This document shows positions 5,435-9,283 of a DNA stretch of 9,283 bases, piece by piece. A program made the translations under genes and the position numbers. The number at the start of each line of letters is the position of its first letter. Position 1 is the first letter of the stretch. The stretch covers positions 1-9,283 of the forward strand of contig JACPVY010000554.1 in NCBI GenBank assembly GCA_016197345.1. Reading direction: 5' to 3'. The notes under the pieces are model-generated. The model saw only the letters and a program-made list of their open reading frames with translations. It made no database searches and had not been told where the DNA came from. This DNA is from Burkholderiales bacterium. Its GTDB lineage: Bacteria > Pseudomonadota > Gammaproteobacteria > Burkholderiales > Burkholderiaceae_D.

Positions 5435-8400
5435 TCATAGACGAATACGTTGGATTTCCGCCCCCTTCGCCAGCAATTGGAAAATGATGTCCCAACCATC
5501 GGCCTGACGTTCCACTTGCACCAGCCCCAATCCTTGGCGCTTGGCATCCGACCACATTCGGTCATATTCGAATTGATAGCCAGCAGCGGCACAGCGCAAT
5601 GGTTCTTTGCAATGCTTCAATACCGCATCGGCGCTGCCATTGATGAATGAATAAGGTGCATAAATCGGCGAAAACACTAGCGACAGCAAATGCGCGGTCT
5701 CGCCTTTTGGATTGTGTAATGTCACACGACTAGCAAAACAGGCATGCAAATCACCCGACAGTAGCACCAGATTTTTAACGCCCGCATCGATCAATAAATC
5801 AGTCAACCAGCGCAAGGATTCGGGATAGGCAAACCAACCATCATTGCGACTATGTTGTTCACCTAAATCTTCGGGTGTCAGAGGCGCCAATGCGCTAGGG
5901 GACACGATAAATTTTGGCCTGTCACCAAATTCCTGCTGAGCCCGACTTGCCCATGCGCTCAATGCCGCCATTTGCTGTTCACTATGCAAATAAGAGGCGC
6001 TCTCCGCAATACGCAAGGTGGCATGACGTGGCGCTCGTTCTGAACGGGTATCCATCACAAAAAATGGAATCTGCTTGCTGACGAAGTCATACCACAAGCC
6101 TTGCGCGCCCACGCTACTGCCAGCGGTGTACACCTTTTGCCCATTGCGTGGACTATGGGCCCATTGGTAGGCCAGAAATGCCGCTTGTGCGGTGCTATCC
6201 CATAGCGCGCTATTAGCGGATACCGGCGCTATCGGCGGCTCCCAATCGTTACCGATTTCATGATCATCCATGGCTTGATAGGTCGGTAAGCGCGCTAACA
6301 AACGGGCGGCAAAATCACTGCTATAGGCTTCTTCATAGCGCTCTAAAATCACCTCAGTACGGGCTTTACGCTCTAAAACACCGGCGGTCGCATCGACATA
6401 AATTTGATCCCCCATCAGCATACAAAGCGCAGGCTGTTGCGTTGGCTCTTCGATCTGGCGCATGTATTGCCACAAGCGATGCCACGCGGCGTCGCCAATT
6501 TCTTGCTCCAGCGGGCTACCAGAGTAGCGGCAAGAACCCAGTGCAAAACAAAACGAATCGAGCTGCGTATCTGAAGCTGGATTGGTCAGCAAAGGTTGTG
6601 CATGGCCGAAATTGGCGGGGTGATCACACCAACGCTGCCACATTTGCGCTTCCTGCTCAGGCCAGTCGGCACTCGCTGCCAAGCTCAAAGACTGCGCCAA
6701 CGCGTTCGCGATGTCCTCTGGCGTTGGCATGGCAGGGATAAATTCCGTAGTGGAACCCGTCCCCATTTCAGGTGCGGCCAGCACACCGCCGTGGTGGCTG
6801 CACACAATCACACTTTCACCCGGCTGCAATGCGACGTCAAACACACAGACGGTAAAGCGGGGCCAAGGCAACACAGCGTGGCGACGATAGCTACCCGCCA
6901 CCGCTTGCCCATCGCTCGCGAGCACCAAACTTTCCACCGCTTGCACACGTTGTGGCAATTCTTTCGTTTTTAGCCAAATCCGGCATAGGCTGCCATCTGC
7001 GCTAGGCCGTACCCAACCGACTATTGGCCCGAGTTGTGGTGGATGCCATTCGATTTCATTGGTCACTTTAGCAAGGTCTAATGGTGCCAATGGCCGGGCT
7101 AGGAAATCACTGATTTTCGGGAACACATCACGCGCGGCATTACGCCCAACTAGCGGATCAAGATGACCATAGTCGTCTAATTCTTCACGCAGGAAAGCTT
7201 CTTTCGAAAAAATTTCCTGCAACTTTTCAACCGAATCTTTGGTGCAAGCGAGGTCAAACACATCGTTCAATTTGCCATGCAAAAAGAGCGCATTGAAGCG
7301 ATAAAATTGCGCAAAATTTTCGTCACGCACATAGATATTGCGACCGAATTGATCAACCAGTTTTTCGGCTAGCAAGGCGTGCAAGATTTGCTGGTAGGTG
7401 GTGAGATTGGTTGGCCCTAATAAATCGCCTAGCTTGTTGCGCATTTCCTCGCTCAAATTATCGATTTCAAAGAGCCGCCCAAAGACCCCGGTCGCCCGCA
7501 AATAATTCGCGACATCGGTGCGTATCGCAAACGGTGAGCGCAATTTTTCGGCTTCTTCCGCCGGCAAAGGATGCGAGGCCAGCAAGCGATCAAGGATGCT
7601 GTCCTGCCATTCAGCGCTGATCTCATCCATGCTGCTGTCAATGCTATCCATATTCATCATGTCCCGCATCAACCTCGCGCCTTCACCGCGCACCCGGTTG
7701 GTTTTCGATACTTTGAAAATCGGGCCGACTTGCAACATGACCGCACTCCGAATCAGTGACAGACCATCCTCTGCTTGCAAGCGGCCAGAAAGCACGGCGA
7801 TATTGAACATCGCCGAGCCGATGCAATGCGCGACCACGTCTAATGCACGATATTTGCCGCCATATTGCTGTAGCACATGTTTAACCGCGCACGGGATATC
7901 GGTTTGCGCCACTTCATCGAGCTTCCATTGTTGCGCGCTGCTATGTAGCGCAATGCTGGTGCGCAATTCCAGCACCCACACGTCATAGCCCTTGCTACAC
8001 AGATGTTGCGTCAAGTTTTGTGGCATCGCATCAGTGGTAAATTGCAAGCCTGAAGCGCCAAAACCATGGATCAACAACACTGGTCGCGCATGCTGTGCTT
8101 GCTCACCTTCCGCACAGTAATGCGTTAATTCAATCGCTAGCGGCGTCGCGCTGCTGGGTGAAGGCGGCAGCTCTACCGCATGCCATTGCGGCGCACTCAA
8201 GCCGGGCAAGGGGCCGGGACGCGGGAAAAGGCGTGGACCCTCTTGATAATCGGGTTTTCGGAAATTCCAAAAATGCAGGCGGAATAAAGCGCGGGCAAAA
8301 AAACCTGCCATGCTCATCAAATCAAGAATGGCATGGGTATTGTCACTGCAACTGACGATTTGCATCGACTTTTCGCGCAGCAATTTGTGCCAATCCAATT

Positions 8401-9283
8401 TCAAAACACCACTCGCTACGGGTGTGCCACGCGCTGGCCGTATCTTGACATCGAGGTTTGATAGCGATTGCCACAGATTATTGCCGACCTGATATTCGAC
8501 TTTTTTCAAGCCATGCAAAGTCCATGGCTGCTTGCCAAACAACACGCCCTGCCCTTCTATCGGCTGCAAGGTATAGCGTAGCTGGCGCAAGCCGCCAATA
8601 TGGCTAGCGAGATTAATTAGCGCGCTTCCATCACTCCCAAGACTTAGTAAGCCATATAAAAGGCCGAATATCCCTTTTTTTTCTGGCCCAGTTTCGCTCT
8701 TGGCACGACCGAGAAGATCAGGAATTGCGCGGCTACGGACATACGTTTTCAAGGCCCGCAATATCTTGCGCAAATTCCCCTGCGGCACGCTCGTCAACCA
8801 TTCGACTTCACCTTGCAAGGCAATAGGCTCGTATTGGCCCAATTGCAAGCTCGCCTTCGTAATCTTGACGGTGCGTTTCGGATCGCGCAAAAACGCTGGC
8901 AAATCTTTATCGAAGGTGAAATTAACCGTCAGCGTCGCATCCACCGTCAAATCGGCAGCGTCACGACCACGACCTAGTCTGCGCGCCAATTGCAGCTTAC
9001 CCACCATCACTTCGGAAAATCGCACTTCGGTCAAGGCCGGCGGAGCAGCTAGCGCAGGCTCTGCAAAGCGCACGCTGGTTGCCGTGCGCGTCGTTTCTGG
9101 CGGTACGCTCGCGCCCGCCTCCGCATGCCAACCATTCGCCGCAATGCAATGTTCCACCGCACGCTCCGCCAACGCGGCAATCGTCAGCAAAGGATTGATG
9201 CCAACTGCTAGCGGCACGATAGAACCATCCCACACATACAGGCCGCGATACACTGAGTTACTGTCAACGCAATCAAACACGGC
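5435..9283 (-). CDS. multidomain fusion: GMC oxidoreductase C-terminus, alpha/beta hydrolase, PhoD-like phosphoesterase (partial)
   Basis: One open frame of 1282 codons plus a TGA stop (5437-5435), entering from beyond the right edge. The GTG at 9280-9278 is not a start: the frame is open before it and homology already runs. Numbering residues from that codon: 1-50 end a GMC flavoprotein (YVWDGSIVPLA at 15-25, GINPLLTIAALAERA at 27-41), as in cholesterol oxidases. About 70-390 is a beta-rich linker. About 391-735 is an alpha/beta hydrolase with oxyanion segment LLIHGFG (402-408), elbow AHCIGS (484-489) with Cys486 as nucleophile candidate, and likely Asp673 and His706. About 745-1281 is a PhoD-type phosphoesterase: an Fn3-like start (VGWVRPS, 754-760), then GSCR (915-918), GDQIY (957-961), DDHEIGND (1005-1012) and SGDLH (1175-1179). 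No stop or motif break separates the parts. A role in oxidising and hydrolysing lipid- or sterol-like esters is inference; substrates are unknown. The full protein may reach about 1,700-1,800 residues. Confidence 0.85.
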   Translation of the reverse strand, partial: AVFDCVDSNSVYRGLYVWDGSIVPLAVGINPLLTIAALAERAVEHCIAANGWHAEAGASVPPETTRTATSVRFAEPALAAPPALTEVRFSEVMVGKLQLARRLGRGRDAADLTVDATLTVNFTFDKDLPAFLRDPKRTVKITKASLQLGQYEPIALQGEVEWLTSVPQGNLRKILRALKTYVRSRAIPDLLGRAKSETGPEKKGIFGLLYGLLSLGSDGSALINLASHIGGLRQLRYTLQPIEGQGVLFGKQPWTLHGLKKVEYQVGNNLWQSLSNLDVKIRPARGTPVASGVLKLDWHKLLREKSMQIVSCSDNTHAILDLMSMAGFFARALFRLHFWNFRKPDYQEGPRLFPRPGPLPGLSAPQWHAVELPPSPSSATPLAIELTHYCAEGEQAQHARPVLLIHGFGASGLQFTTDAMPQNLTQHLCSKGYDVWVLELRTSIALHSSAQQWKLDEVAQTDIPCAVKHVLQQYGGKYRALDVVAHCIGSAMFNIAVLSGRLQAEDGLSLIRSAVMLQVGPIFKVSKTNRVRGEGARLMRDMMNMDSIDSSMDEISAEWQDSILDRLLASHPLPAEEAEKLRSPFAIRTDVANYLRATGVFGRLFEIDNLSEEMRNKLGDLLGPTNLTTYQQILHALLAEKLVDQFGRNIYVRDENFAQFYRFNALFLHGKLNDVFDLACTKDSVEKLQEIFSKEAFLREELDDYGHLDPLVGRNAARDVFPKISDFLARPLAPLDLAKVTNEIEWHPPQLGPIVGWVRPSADGSLCRIWLKTKELPQRVQAVESLVLASDGQAVAGSYRRHAVLPWPRFTVCVFDVALQPGESVIVCSHHGGVLAAPEMGTGSTTEFIPAMPTPEDIANALAQSLSLAASADWPEQEAQMWQRWCDHPANFGHAQPLLTNPASDTQLDSFCFALGSCRYSGSPLEQEIGDAAWHRLWQYMRQIEEPTQQPALCMLMGDQIYVDATAGVLERKARTEVILERYEEAYSSDFAARLLARLPTYQAMDDHEIGNDWEPPIAPVSANSALWDSTAQAAFLAYQWAHSPRNGQKVYTAGSSVGAQGLWYDFVSKQIPFFVMDTRSERAPRHATLRIAESASYLHSEQQMAALSAWASRAQQEFGDRPKFIVSPSALAPLTPEDLGEQHSRNDGWFAYPESLRWLTDLLIDAGVKNLVLLSGDLHACFASRVTLHNPKGETAHLLSLVFSPIYAPYSFINGSADAVLKHCKEPLRCAAAGYQFEYDRMWSDAKRQGLGLVQVERQADGWDIIFQLLAKGAEIQRIRL

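Noticed and set aside
7518..7988. Rightward frame of 156 codons opposite the hydrolase domain.
   Set aside because: It lies antisense to strongly conserved hydrolase motifs, shows low-complexity Ser/Cys-rich sequence and has no recognisable domain; it is a shadow of the real gene.
9278..9280. GTG as start codon of the giant leftward gene.
   Set aside because: The frame is open to the edge before it and the GMC domain is clearly cut, so the true start lies outside the window.

Overview
The window reads as a chromosomal piece of a betaproteobacterium, most likely order Burkholderiales and family Oxalobacteraceae. This rests on the birA-coaX-SPOR gene order, the style of the proteins and a moderate GC content; no rRNA or other marker gene is present, so the placement is inference.

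Layout. At the left edge is the first 26 codons of a leftward gene (1-80). A 276-base divergent regulatory region follows, with two -10-like boxes and a perfect 7-bp inverted repeat. Next comes a rightward housekeeping operon: birA (biotin-protein ligase without a DNA-binding domain), coaX (type III pantothenate kinase, one base after birA) and a membrane-anchored SPOR-domain protein. After a 174-base gap lies a two-gene cassette of visibly lower GC (about 40-47% in sampled lines, against about 58-60% in the neighbours). It encodes a helical TPR-like protein and a small HEPN-like protein that overlap by 11 bases. It looks like an accessory insertion and may be a toxin-antitoxin-like or defence-like pair. 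Next is a rightward multi-pass membrane protein of the MgtC/DUF4010 type.

The right-hand 3.85 kb is one uninterrupted leftward reading frame, convergent with the membrane protein gene and running off the right edge. From its N-terminal side it carries the end of a GMC (cholesterol-oxidase-like) flavoprotein, a roughly 320-residue beta-rich linker, an alpha/beta hydrolase with cysteine in place of the usual nucleophile serine, and a complete PhoD-like metallophosphoesterase. A three-enzyme fusion of this kind is the most unusual object in the window.

How the genes fit together. birA and coaX serve cofactor supply (biotin attachment; the first step of coenzyme A synthesis), and the SPOR protein probably works at the cell wall or division site. 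The two-gene cassette, the membrane protein and the giant fusion show no pathway link to that operon. No rRNA, tRNA, insertion sequence or CRISPR array was seen.
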